A DNA stretch of 64,000 bases from Ensifer sp. IC3342 (GTDB taxonomy: Bacteria; Pseudomonadota; Alphaproteobacteria; Rhizobiales; Rhizobiaceae), in assembly GCF_020193655.1 (NCBI RefSeq), contig NZ_JADYVE010000001.1:682001-746000 (forward strand). Direction: 5' to 3'. The notes under the pieces were generated by a model that saw only the letters and a list, made by a program, of their open reading frames with translations, was not told the DNA's origin and ran no database searches. Shown here piece by piece: positions 47,924-54,886 of the stretch. The position numbers and the translations under genes were made by a program. The stretch's first letter is position 1; the number at the start of each line of letters is the position of its first letter.

Positions 47924-48384
47924 CAAAGCGAGCGCCGATCAAGCAGGCTGATCTCAATCGCCTGGCTGCTGTCGCTAAGCGGAACAACATCACAATAGAG
48001 GTTGAGGCGGAAGGATATACGATCCGGCTGCATCCGAACTCAACTGCGCCCGCGTCTTCGAAAGCACCGGAACCAGAGAGAGATCCCGCTTGGGACATTC
48101 CGTGGGAAGACATTCCGCCAGAGCCAATTCAGCCGCCGCTGAACTGGAGAGAGCAGAAAGCGATGGATTACCTGATGGCGCGTGGCGCCGAGGTTCGGGT
48201 AGACTGGTACGCACTCAAGGATTATGGCTCCCACACGCAAAAGAAGCTGGAAGAGCGCGGCTTTGTCGAGGCTAGCGCGGAGACAGACCGCCATGGTCAT
48301 CCAGATCAAATCTGGTTGACGAAGGCGGGCCAAAAGGCAATGCGCGACCAGCGTGCGCACCGGGATAAGTATCCATGTCTGTAG
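47920..48384 (+). CDS. Hypothetical protein with paralogous N-terminal module
   Basis: 154 residues. The first 40 repeat the module of the 47289 protein (TKRAPIKQADLNRLAAVAKR, ITIEVEAEGYTIRLHP). A proline-rich linker follows (WDIPWEDIPPEPIQPP). The C-terminal 70 residues look like a small winged-helix or recombination-directionality-type domain (NWREQKAMDYLMARGAEVRV, HTQKKLEERGFVEAS). ATGA overlap with the upstream gene. Function unknown. Confidence 0.6.
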   Translation: MTKRAPIKQADLNRLAAVAKRNNITIEVEAEGYTIRLHPNSTAPASSKAPEPERDPAWDIPWEDIPPEPIQPPLNWREQKAMDYLMARGAEVRVDWYALKDYGSHTQKKLEERGFVEASAETDRHGHPDQIWLTKAGQKAMRDQRAHRDKYPCL

Positions 48385-48704
48385 ACGGAAATTCCGCGCT
48401 AGACGGAGCCATGACGCCCGCCTCGGCAGTTGCCAAGCTTCGGGCCGCCGGCATCCATGTGTCCGAACGCACATTGCGGGAGAGAGCTAGAGCGCTCGGC
48501 GCTTGCCGCATCATTGGGAAGGTGATGTTCCTGCTGCCGGCTGACATCGACACAATTCTTGAGGCGGCGAAACCGGAGCCCAAGATTCGCTATGACCTCT
48601 CGATAAAGCGTTGGACAGACGCGGACACCGACAGACTTGTTGAACGGATTGTCAATCAAAACAAGCAGAAGAACAAAGCTGCCAGGAAGACGCGAGCCAA
48701 ATGA
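48375..48704 (+). CDS. Hypothetical protein with putative HTH
   Basis: 109 residues. TPASAVAKLRAAGIHVSERT then LRERARALGACRIIGKVMFL resembles a DNA-binding winged helix of the excisionase kind, and LLPADIDTILEAA matches the position where such proteins contact the phosphate backbone. The C-terminus is lysine/arginine-rich. Overlaps the upstream gene by 10 bases and the next by four. Confidence 0.55.
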   Translation: MSVDGNSALDGAMTPASAVAKLRAAGIHVSERTLRERARALGACRIIGKVMFLLPADIDTILEAAKPEPKIRYDLSIKRWTDADTDRLVERIVNQNKQKNKAARKTRAK

Positions 48705-49066
48705 TTGCCCCTAAGAATGAAATGAAGCTGAGTGCATTTAACTTCCACGAGCAGGCGGTACACGTCACTGTCGGAGACAAGCTGGGCGCGCTTGATGCGA
48801 TCGAGCTCGGAGGGGAAATCTTGGTGGTGCTGACCTGGTTAGGGAACCCAAGTGAGGGCCTTCGCAGGCCAGAATACGTTTTGCCGCTTAGCGCCGTTCG
48901 ACATCAGGACCTGAGTGCGGATCCGGCCGCCCCCTGCAAATGGGCCATCAACGTCACGCTTCCCCGGTCCTTATTCGACGGCAGTGCCTCGCGACAAGTC
49001 AGGAGGCAGTTTGCCGTCCGCAGCGGTCCACCGCTGACGTTGCCCCTGAAACCCATCCGTCACTGA
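48701..49066 (+). CDS. Hypothetical protein
   Basis: 121 residues, mixed alpha/beta in character, with DAIELGGEILVVLTWLGNPS and PEYVLPLSAVRHQDL. No membrane segment, signal or recognisable motif. Its ATG overlaps the upstream stop (48701-48704) and its own stop overlaps the next ATG (TGATG at 49064-49068). Confidence 0.55.
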   Translation: MIAPKNEMKLSAFNFHEQAVHVTVGDKLGALDAIELGGEILVVLTWLGNPSEGLRRPEYVLPLSAVRHQDLSADPAAPCKWAINVTLPRSLFDGSASRQVRRQFAVRSGPPLTLPLKPIRH

Positions 49067-49284
49067 TGAGTCTCACAACCCAATTCATTGCCGAACTGGT
49101 CAGAGCTGCGAACGAAGCGGACAGGCTAACGCCGTTCGAGGTCAAGCGACTGCTCAGTCGGTCGATCGCCACGATACGCGACATGCGCGAGCAGACCGGC
49201 ATACGAGGCAGCAATCGGGCTAAAGATGTGGTGATTGATCTGCAGGTTGCCGCGGCGCGCGCGGACAGCTTGACCTGCTGCTGA
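49066..49284 (+). CDS. Hypothetical small helical protein
   Basis: From ATG 49066 the protein is 72 residues, helical and charged (QFIAELVRAANEADRLTPFE, VKRLLSRSIATIRDMREQTG), with a C-terminal TCC. Translation is probably coupled to the preceding gene by the one-base overlap. It is the last member of the overlapped chain that begins at 47289. Confidence 0.55.
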   Translation: MSLTTQFIAELVRAANEADRLTPFEVKRLLSRSIATIRDMREQTGIRGSNRAKDVVIDLQVAAARADSLTCC

Positions 49285-49432
49285 AGTTAGAGACGCTCTT
49301 CTCGATGCGGCCGACATGATCAGGACGCTGAAAATTCTATTGGATGGCAAGTAGGAAGAAATAACCTAGCACTTTTGCAAGTAGTCTACTCCGCGGCCGC
49401 CCGCCTATACTCAAGCGGCTATGGAGGTCGCC

Positions 49433-49624
49433 GTGAACGATGAACTCGCAGACTTGAAGAACTGGAGCGAGGAGGAACTACGCTCTGCATGCTTATTGGG
49501 GGTCGCTCTCCTTGGTATAACGGACTTGGTAGAACGTCGCGCGAGGTGGAAGAAGATCTATACAGAGGCACGTTCCAGAGGTTGGAGCCCTTTGCCGAGA
49601 GCCGATATCCTCGGACTAGACTGA
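49433..49624 (+). CDS. Hypothetical small protein
   Basis: 63 residues from GTG 49433, which has GGAGG five bases upstream; an ATG at 49421 is the alternative start. The sequence is helical (NDELADLKNWSEEELRSACL, VERRARWKKIYTEARSRGW). Its 3' end overlaps the end of the convergent ligase gene by nine bases. No family recognised. Confidence 0.5.
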   Translation: MNDELADLKNWSEEELRSACLLGVALLGITDLVERRARWKKIYTEARSRGWSPLPRADILGLD

Positions 49625-50596
49625 GGAGAGAGCAAACACCGTTGCGTCATCTGCCCGTTCCCTGATCCCCTTGAACGATGGATGCCGCAGTTTGCCGTCG
49701 TCTGTCCAGGTGCGATATTCCACATCAGCAATAAGCAGCGGATCAGTGAATACGGCATTCTTTCGCTTGAGGTTCACGGCCGGCGATTTCGTTGCGATGC
49801 CTTCGAGCAGGTCGCGCAACTTGATCGATTCCTGGCGGCTCCAGCCCGTGCCACAGCCGCCGACATAGACCAGCCCCTCTCCCTTCCTTGCCGCCAGCAT
49901 CAGCCGCCCGATTGCACCAGGGACCGTTGATGGCTCGAATCCGACTATGACAAAGCTATCTCGGCGCGTGCACGTTATCTTCTGCCACCAGTCACCCCGG
50001 CCGCTGCGATAGGGCTTGTCTTGATGCTTGGCGATGATGCCTTCGAGCCCATGCGCGCAGGCGACCCGAAGAAACTCGTTTCCATCTGCCTCGACTTGTT
50101 CAGATGAGCGAATGGCTCCCTCGCGGCCGGCGACGATGGGCTCCAGCAGACGGCGGCGTTCTCGTTGCGGAAGCCGGCGCAGGTCACGACCATCGAGATA
50201 AAGAAGATCGAAGGCGTAGAGCACAATCGCTCCTGCCTCATGGGCGGACGGAAGGCGGCCGAGTGCCCGCTGCAGCATTCCAAAGTCGGAGCGGCCCTTG
50301 TCGTCGAGCACGACGGCCTCGCCGTCAAGGATGGCCGTTTTCACGGCAAGCCGCCGTGCATCGTCCGCGACCGAGGGGAAGCGTTCGGTCCAGTCGTAGC
50401 CGCCGCGCGTGATGATCCGCACCCGTCCCGGTTCAATATGGACGGCAAGGCGGTAGCCGTCCCATTTCACCTCGAAAGCCCAATCAGGCCCTTTCGGTGG
50501 CTTGTCGACGAGCGCAGCAAGGCAGGGTTCGACCCGCGCCGGCATAGGGTCCGGTGAAGGTCGATCGGGAGGCTTTCTCGACGACGCTCTGGCCAT
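49616..50596 (-). CDS. ATP-dependent DNA ligase, LigD ligase-domain type
   Basis: A 326-residue ligase that corresponds to the stand-alone ligase domain of LigD (non-homologous end joining). The adenylation motif I is EVKWDGYR with Lys44. Further motifs are ILDGEAVVLDDKGRSDF, LYAFDLLYLDGRDLR, EGIIAKHQDKPYRSGRGDWW (motif IV) and WQKITCTRRDSFVIVGF (motif V). An OB-fold domain with LVYVGGCGTGW completes it. No Ku, polymerase or nuclease domain is present nearby. It is cargo in this region rather than a phage replication gene. GC-rich coding resembles chromosomal rhizobial genes. Confidence 0.9.
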   Translation of the reverse strand: MARASSRKPPDRPSPDPMPARVEPCLAALVDKPPKGPDWAFEVKWDGYRLAVHIEPGRVRIITRGGYDWTERFPSVADDARRLAVKTAILDGEAVVLDDKGRSDFGMLQRALGRLPSAHEAGAIVLYAFDLLYLDGRDLRRLPQRERRRLLEPIVAGREGAIRSSEQVEADGNEFLRVACAHGLEGIIAKHQDKPYRSGRGDWWQKITCTRRDSFVIVGFEPSTVPGAIGRLMLAARKGEGLVYVGGCGTGWSRQESIKLRDLLEGIATKSPAVNLKRKNAVFTDPLLIADVEYRTWTDDGKLRHPSFKGIRERADDATVFALSSV

Positions 50597-50931
50597 GCGG
50601 CCATTAACGCACGGATCCGCGAAATCGTCGCATTGACTTTTAGGGGGACGGGGACATAGCGGAAAAATCGAAGGCGCAGTACAGTCGCGCCATCCACGAC
50701 ATGCGGGAGACGAATAGAGCTGCAGAGGGTGTCGGTCCCTGCAGCTCCGATCGCGACGTATCTTCGTTTAGCTAGGGGGCTTACTCGCCCTGTTCCATCC
50801 AAGGGAACCGCTTCGAACGTCGCCTATTGATGAATATAGGGGCGACGCTGGTGGATTCAAGCCAAGCCGCTACTGTGATGGCTCCTGGCGAGCCCAGAAG
50901 TTCTGTCCTGAGCGATGGGATGTGCGACCTG
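50597..50931. other. Intergenic region without a supported gene
   Basis: About 335 bases between the ligase and DUF3606 genes. A minus-strand frame overlaps the ligase start (50467-50802), but its composition and lack of ribosome binding site do not support coding. No repeat recognised. Confidence 0.45.
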
Positions 50932-51105
50932 CTATTTCTTGGCGAGATAATCCATTACCTTCTCACGACTGGGCCCAGCCTCGCGGATCGCCTCGAGCGC
51001 CTTCTGCCGCGTGACCTTCGCCGTCTTCATCAGATAGGCAACCTCGTGCTCTTGGTTGGAAACGAGTTCGCGGTCGCGGCCTCTTTTCTTCGGGTCGTCT
51101 GACAT
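50932..51105 (-). CDS. DUF3606 family small protein
   Basis: 57 residues from ATG 51105 with GGAGGAAAA upstream. It matches the DUF3606 pattern: SDDPKKRGRDRELVSNQEHE at the start and VTRQKALEAIREAGPSREKV near the end. Function unknown. DUF3606 proteins are common in Rhizobiales, often with stress-related or plasmid-borne genes. Confidence 0.85.
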   Translation of the reverse strand: MSDDPKKRGRDRELVSNQEHEVAYLMKTAKVTRQKALEAIREAGPSREKVMDYLAKK

Positions 51106-51205
51106 TGGTTTTCCTCCATCTTCATGAAGGATAGGAGCCGTTCCCGCCACGGCAAGGCGGAAACCCTCGCGAACAGTTCGCGTTGAACTGATCAAGGAGG
51201 CAATC

Positions 51206-51409
51206 ATGGCTGCTGCAGAGAAGATGAAAACTCTCATCGAGGATTGCCAGCGAGACATTGCCGCGTACCCGCCGCCGGACAGCTACATCGCCCCGAAAGA
51301 GCTGCTAGCGCTGCCGTGCCGGGTCTTCTGCGTGGTCTGCTTCCATCCCCCTCCGATCGACTCAGAGATCCGTGACCTCGCATTGACTCTACGGAAAACG
51401 AGAACATAA
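51206..51409 (+). CDS. Hypothetical small protein, possibly disrupted at its C-terminus
   Basis: 67 residues from ATG 51206, which has an excellent AAGGAGG site. The N-terminal 35 residues (AAAEKMKTLIEDCQRDIAAY, PPPDSYIAPKELLA) look like a normal small helical protein. The remainder (PCRVFCVVCFHPPP) is compositionally odd and may result from a frameshift. Function unknown. Confidence 0.45.
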   Translation: MAAAEKMKTLIEDCQRDIAAYPPPDSYIAPKELLALPCRVFCVVCFHPPPIDSEIRDLALTLRKTRT

Positions 51410-51491
51410 TAAGAACATTCGGTCGGCGATGCGGCGCGCCAATCTGAAATCTTGAGGATGGAAACTACGTGTTTTCACGGAGTACGAGAAC

Positions 51492-51668
51492 ATGAGCGAC
51501 GAGCAAGGCGCTGACCGCCATAAGGACATGGCCCTTCTAGAACACTATTGCGAGCAACCTGGCTGCACGAAATGGGGCGCTTTTGGCTTTACACTCAGGA
51601 AGACAGCGGAGCCGAACTGGTTCTGCATGGAGCACCGCCCCGCAGAATGGCCTCCACGCCATGCCTAG
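51492..51668 (+). CDS. Small cysteine/histidine protein (putative zinc-binding)
   Basis: A 58-residue ORF below usual length cut-offs. It contains LEHYCEQPGCTKWGAFGFTL and PNWFCMEHRPAEWPP, giving a C-x4-C ... C-x2-H ligand set that could bind zinc. The next gene's ATG (51661) overlaps its end by eight bases. Together with the two following ORFs it forms a set of small Cys-rich proteins. Confidence 0.55.
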   Translation: MSDEQGADRHKDMALLEHYCEQPGCTKWGAFGFTLRKTAEPNWFCMEHRPAEWPPRHA

Positions 51669-52191
51669 AGAGGGAGCGTGGTGGCTTTCCGAATTCCTCG
51701 GGAAAGTACGAGTCGAATGTCCGTGCGGGGTCAAGAAGCAATACGACGCGAAGGCCCTCTTTGATCGCATAGGCGATCGAAGTATGCCGTCATTGCTGAT
51801 CGAGCTCGCCGTCGCTAATGGATGCAAGAAGACGACGAATGCGTTCTATGATCGTTGCCGGTTGGTCTACACGCACATGCTACCGGTTCAGGAGCATCCT
51901 CTCTCCCGACGGGACCGGCCTGCGATGCGGCGCCGGCCGGATCCCCTGAAGAAATCACCTTCGCCAACCTGCCGGAATGGTATGAGCTTTTCTGCAGGTG
52001 TCGCCGTTGCAGTCGCGAGGAGCGGCTGGACCGACGCGGGCTCACAAAGAGATTCGGCAAGCAGCAACCGGTCCTTGCCCTGGCGCGGCGCATGCGCTGC
52101 CGCAGCTGCAAAAACAAGGATGGCAACACCATACTTGTCGGCAAGGTCAGACGTTGAGCCTCGCCGGTTGACGGATGAAGCCGCTATCTAG
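51661..52191 (+). CDS. Cys-containing hypothetical protein, C-terminus possibly frameshifted
   Basis: From ATG 51661 the first 75 residues look genuine: GAWWLSEFLGKVRVECPCGV, KKQYDAKALFDRIGDRSMPS, LLIELAVANGCKKTTNAFYD, RCRLVY. This VECPCG...NGC...FYDRC protein type is one I know only as a rhizobial hypothetical. After about residue 80 the composition becomes arginine/serine-rich and looks like an out-of-frame read, while a plausible Cys-rich coding frame opens in +2 (51855). Function unknown; nucleic-acid or zinc binding is a guess. Confidence 0.5.
   Translation: MPREGAWWLSEFLGKVRVECPCGVKKQYDAKALFDRIGDRSMPSLLIELAVANGCKKTTNAFYDRCRLVYTHMLPVQEHPLSRRDRPAMRRRPDPLKKSPSPTCRNGMSFSAGVAVAVARSGWTDAGSQRDSASSNRSLPWRGACAAAAAKTRMATPYLSARSDVEPRRLTDEAAI
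51855..52157 (+). CDS. Cys-rich zinc-ribbon-like hypothetical protein
   Basis: About 100 residues from an uncertain start (TTG 51855 is the first in this frame). The distinctive part is ITFANLPEWYELFCRCRRCS, REERLDRRGLTKRFGKQQPV and RMRCRSCKNKDGNTILVGK, with C-x-C-x2-C and C-x2-C pairs that would make one zinc ribbon. It overlaps the preceding frame. The two could be separate genes with a long overlap, or one frameshifted gene. Confidence 0.5.
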   Translation: MPVGLHAHATGSGASSLPTGPACDAAPAGSPEEITFANLPEWYELFCRCRRCSREERLDRRGLTKRFGKQQPVLALARRMRCRSCKNKDGNTILVGKVRR

Positions 52192-52217
52192 CAACAAAGA
52201 ACGTGTCCGCTGCATCG

Positions 52218-52433
52218 TCACAAGCGGATCGGACGCGCCCCATCGGTAAGCATTTGCATGAGAGCAAGCTCATCTCGAACACCCTGTCGGTACAAATGGA
52301 AAAGCATCTTACCGATTTCGATGCCCTCCTCGCTTTCCGGTTCCAGTTCCTTAAAGGAACAAGCATGGTTGTGAACACGTCGCAGCATAGACAACTCACC
52401 CTCATCAATAACGAAATCGGAAAACAAGACCAT
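52218..52433 (-). CDS. Hypothetical small acidic protein
   Basis: 71 residues (FSDFVIDEGELSMLRRVHNH, KMLFHLYRQGVRDELALMQM), mostly helical. The ribosome binding site is weak. The phrase LYRQGVRDE...ML recalls other small rhizobial helical proteins, but I cannot name a family. It faces the nuclease gene across about 100 bases. Confidence 0.45.
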   Translation of the reverse strand: MVLFSDFVIDEGELSMLRRVHNHACSFKELEPESEEGIEIGKMLFHLYRQGVRDELALMQMLTDGARPIRL

Positions 52434-52535
52434 GTCTTTGACCCTCCAATCAAAGCCTTGTTGATGATCAGAAAGATGTTGGTGGGACAGCGCTGGTTTT
52501 CCAGACTTCAGGCATCCTCAGCATAGGAAGATTTC

Positions 52536-53048
52536 GTGGACTCGTTGAGAAAGCTAACATTGGCGTGCATTCTTGGCGCCGTGGTCTGGCAGCCGGCATT
52601 CGCAGAAGAACCCATCATTGGCCGAGCATCCGTGATCGACGGCGACACCATAGAAATCAGAGGCGAGCGCATTCGCCTCCATGGCGTCGACGCACCCGAG
52701 AGCTGGCAGTTCTGTGAGGACGGTGATGGCGGCACCTACCGCTGTGGCAAGGAGGCAGCCTTCGCGCTTGATCGTTTCCTCGCCGCTTCCCGTCCCACCC
52801 GCTGCGAGTTCGTCGAGCGCGATCGGTACAAACGGTTTGTGGGCGTTTGTTTTCGCGCCGACGGCCGCGAGGTCAATCGTTGGTTGGTCGAGAGCGGCAA
52901 TGCAGTGGATTGGGAGAGATATAGCAAGGGGGCTTATGCCGATGCGCAGGAGGCAGCGCAGTCAGCTGGCATAGGTGTTTGGCGCGGAAAGTTCCAGTTG
53001 CCTTGCCGGGCGCGCGCTGAGCGTGCGAAGCGTGAGCCGGCATGCTGA
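52536..53048 (+). CDS. Secreted thermonuclease-family protein
   Basis: 170 residues from a GTG with AGGAAG upstream. A signal peptide (LTLACILGAVVWQPAFAEE) is followed by a staphylococcal-nuclease OB-fold: ASVIDGDTIEIRGERIRLHG, VDAPES, CGKEAAFALDRFL, CEFVERDRYKRFVGVCF and WLVESGNAVDW. Catalytic positions D, R and E of this family are present in the expected order. Cysteine pairs could form disulfides outside the cytoplasm. A second, larger member of the family lies at 54887-55612. Confidence 0.85.
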   Translation: MDSLRKLTLACILGAVVWQPAFAEEPIIGRASVIDGDTIEIRGERIRLHGVDAPESWQFCEDGDGGTYRCGKEAAFALDRFLAASRPTRCEFVERDRYKRFVGVCFRADGREVNRWLVESGNAVDWERYSKGAYADAQEAAQSAGIGVWRGKFQLPCRARAERAKREPAC

Positions 53049-53305
53049 ATCGTATATTGTCCGCCGACAGATCATCCCCCTCCCCTTTGACGATGAATGG
53101 ATCTAGGGACCAAAAGGCGTCGCGCTCGCGAGCATGAGGTATTCGCGCCCCTTGCTCGAGCCCGGAACAATCCAGAGGGTGTAGCGTTTAGTACCCTCCC
53201 CCGCAGGGAGGATGCTGGCTTTTTAGACACGGCCGGCAAGAGCGATGTCAGTCGCTGCCAATCTCCTTCTGGCATCGCTCATCCTCGTACGATTGAAGGT
53301 TATCC

Positions 53306-53392
53306 ATGCGGGACGCTTTCGTTCTTGGCTTCATCGTGCTGATGGTTGCTCTCGTGGCGTTTGTGTTCGCCATGCTCACTCTGTCGGGCTAG
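53306..53392 (+). CDS. Tiny single-pass membrane peptide
   Basis: A 28-residue ORF (MRDAFVLGFIVLMVALVAFV, then FAMLTLSG) that is almost entirely one membrane helix after a charged MRD start. GAAGGT lies a few bases upstream. A similar-sized peptide follows 92 bases later. A weak terminator-like hairpin (CCTCCC/GGGAGG, 53195-53211) precedes it. Confidence 0.45.
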   Translation: MRDAFVLGFIVLMVALVAFVFAMLTLSG

Positions 53393-53484
53393 GTCTGGCA
53401 CAATCATCGACGTTGTGGGGACTTTCGGAAACCTCGGAACGGAACACACGGAAAACCACCTGGTTTGGCAACCAGGAGGCCGTT

Positions 53485-53574
53485 GTGCGACAGCTCTACA
53501 TTGTCGGCGCCTTAATCATGATCTTTGTTCTGGGCATGTTCGCCATTGAAGCGGTCACCTTATGGCCGTTCTGA
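53485..53574 (+). CDS. Tiny single-pass membrane peptide, second of a pair
   Basis: A 29-residue ORF from GTG 53485 with AGGAGG at 53474-53479, an ideal spacing. The product starts MRQLYIVGALIMIFVLGMFA and ends in EAVTLWPF. Like its neighbour it begins MR and is one hydrophobic helix. Function unknown; toxin, lysis modulator or membrane-complex subunit are all possible. Confidence 0.5.
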   Translation: MRQLYIVGALIMIFVLGMFAIEAVTLWPF

Positions 53575-53771
53575 GGGGGATGCAGTGCGGGCGAGACGCA
53601 AGACGTCGACGATTTGGAAGAGCCTTGCCTCCGGTTTCCCAGCTTTGGGGAGGCAAAGCCTCAAAGCCTGACGCAATTCCTCCAGCATCTCCGCACTCGA
53701 CGGTTTCAGCAGCCCGATCGGGCGGCGCCCCCTAATCCTTGGTCACGGGCGCCGGATCCGGTCAATCTGCG

Positions 53772-53960
53772 TTAATATTCACTGATTTTGTCCATGATCT
53801 CCTCAGGCGACTCCTTAACCTGGAGCGTGACGCAGGTCCCGCTTCTAGTCGCGCAGGTGACGAGAATGGTGCGCCGCTGGCCCTCAACCCGCTGGAAGTG
53901 CGTAACGGTGTCCATGTTGATGAAAATCGGTCCATTGCTGTCGTGCAATTCGAGCCACAT
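53772..53960 (-). CDS. FlbD-like small beta protein
   Basis: 62 residues from ATG 53960 with AGAGGA upstream. The order MWLELHDSNGPIFINMDTVT, HFQRVEGQRRTILVTC, VTLQVKESPEEIMDKISEY parallels the FlbD domain: L-x-L...NG...IN-x-D-x-I...T-x-I...VKES-x-EEI-x-x-I. FlbD of Bacteroidota and Firmicutes flagellar operons has no known biochemical role. Here no flagellar gene is near. The resemblance is from pattern only. Confidence 0.55.
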   Translation of the reverse strand: MWLELHDSNGPIFINMDTVTHFQRVEGQRRTILVTCATRSGTCVTLQVKESPEEIMDKISEY

Positions 53961-54197
53961 GGATTGGTCCTCTCTGAGATAGCGTGTCTCTGGATAGCAC
54001 CAAAAGAGCCGGGGAAATGTGGCAGTCAACAATCACAGTAGTCCCTTTGGGCGGCGGGTGGAGAAGGTTTCAGCGGTTCACGATGGATGATGAGAAACGG
54101 CAGGAAATCGCCTCCACTACGGGGGGGATTCCCGGCTTCTTGTGCTCTGAAGGAACCATTCTCTAACTACGATGTTTCGTCCCTTTGGACGGGTGAT

Positions 54198-54446
54198 ATG
54201 ACGAAGCGCCACACAAATTTGGCGAGGCGTATCCGGCGGATAATGACATCCGCCCGCAACACTGATTTCCTCCGATCACTTCCCGTGTTCCAAGTCCGGC
54301 CGCTGCCCCGGAAGTTCGTCGATCTCCTGCAACAGTTGGATGATGAGGAAAATAGCGCTAGGAAGCGGGGAAAACACAAACCGCCTTTTAGGAACCAATT
54401 GAGAGGGTCCACGTTTAATACCGTCGCATCCCTTGTGCGACTCTAG
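54198..54446 (+). CDS. NepR-like small protein (tentative)
   Basis: 82 residues from ATG 54198 with a poor ribosome binding site. The centre reads NLARRIRRIMTSARNTDFLR then PLPRKFVDLLQQLDDEENSA. The second part resembles the conserved helix of NepR anti-sigma factors (P-x-R/D-F-x-x-LL-x-x-LD), and the first part has a NepR-like L-x-x-x-I-R helix. NepR binds EcfG sigma factors in the alphaproteobacterial general stress response. Spacing between the two helices is longer than usual, so the match may be coincidental. Confidence 0.35.
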   Translation: MTKRHTNLARRIRRIMTSARNTDFLRSLPVFQVRPLPRKFVDLLQQLDDEENSARKRGKHKPPFRNQLRGSTFNTVASLVRL

Positions 54447-54570
54447 AACTGAGCGGCGTCCTCGCCCCTCGCAGGACGCCGCTCTTTCCTTCGGTGACGA
54501 GGAAGACGAGCAGTGTCCGCATCCCTCCCGCGGGCACTGCTTCACGCCGCCAATCGCTCCTGCTGGTCTG

Positions 54571-54885
54571 CTACCACCTGTTGGCCTCTCGTTGGCGATC
54601 CTCGACCGCCCGGCGCATGGCCTCTTCGCGACCACACTCGTACTTCTCCATGTAGTAGCGGATCAAAGACTGTCGGCGGTCCTCGCTCATGATGGCGAAG
54701 ACGTTTCTGAATTGCCGCTCGACTGCTGATTTGGCCTCAATTGGTCGACGGGCGCCAATGAGCTTCGACACCGTAAAGTACGCCAGCAAACCGACGAAGA
54801 TCCCGACCAACAGGCCGAGAGCGGTTTCCTGATTGAAGAACTCTCTTACAGCACTCACGACCCACCCAAGCTCAGAGTCTTTCAT
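54571..54885 (-). CDS. Hypothetical membrane protein
   Basis: 104 residues from ATG 54885. A hydrophobic segment (TALGLLVGIFVGLLAYFTV) lies near residues 21-39. The C-terminus is charged and helical (FRNVFAIMSEDRRQSLIRYY, MRRAVEDRQREANRW), facing the cytoplasm by the positive-inside rule. It starts one base after the thermonuclease gene's stop and is probably cotranscribed with it. Confidence 0.6.
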   Translation of the reverse strand: MKDSELGWVVSAVREFFNQETALGLLVGIFVGLLAYFTVSKLIGARRPIEAKSAVERQFRNVFAIMSEDRRQSLIRYYMEKYECGREEAMRRAVEDRQREANRW

Positions 54886-54886
54886 T

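Noticed and set aside
50467..50802. Minus-strand ORF overlapping the ligase start
   Set aside because: Overlaps the ligase coding sequence in another frame and lacks a ribosome binding site.
53072..53342. Short ORFs on both strands after the first thermonuclease gene
   Set aside because: No start signals or motifs; the region contains a hairpin and looks non-coding.
53560..53688. 42-residue minus-strand ORF (MLEELRQALRLCLPKAGKPE...)
   Set aside because: Composition is plausible and it has GC-rich codons, but there is no clear ribosome binding site and it overlaps the end of the membrane peptide gene. Possibly a gene remnant.
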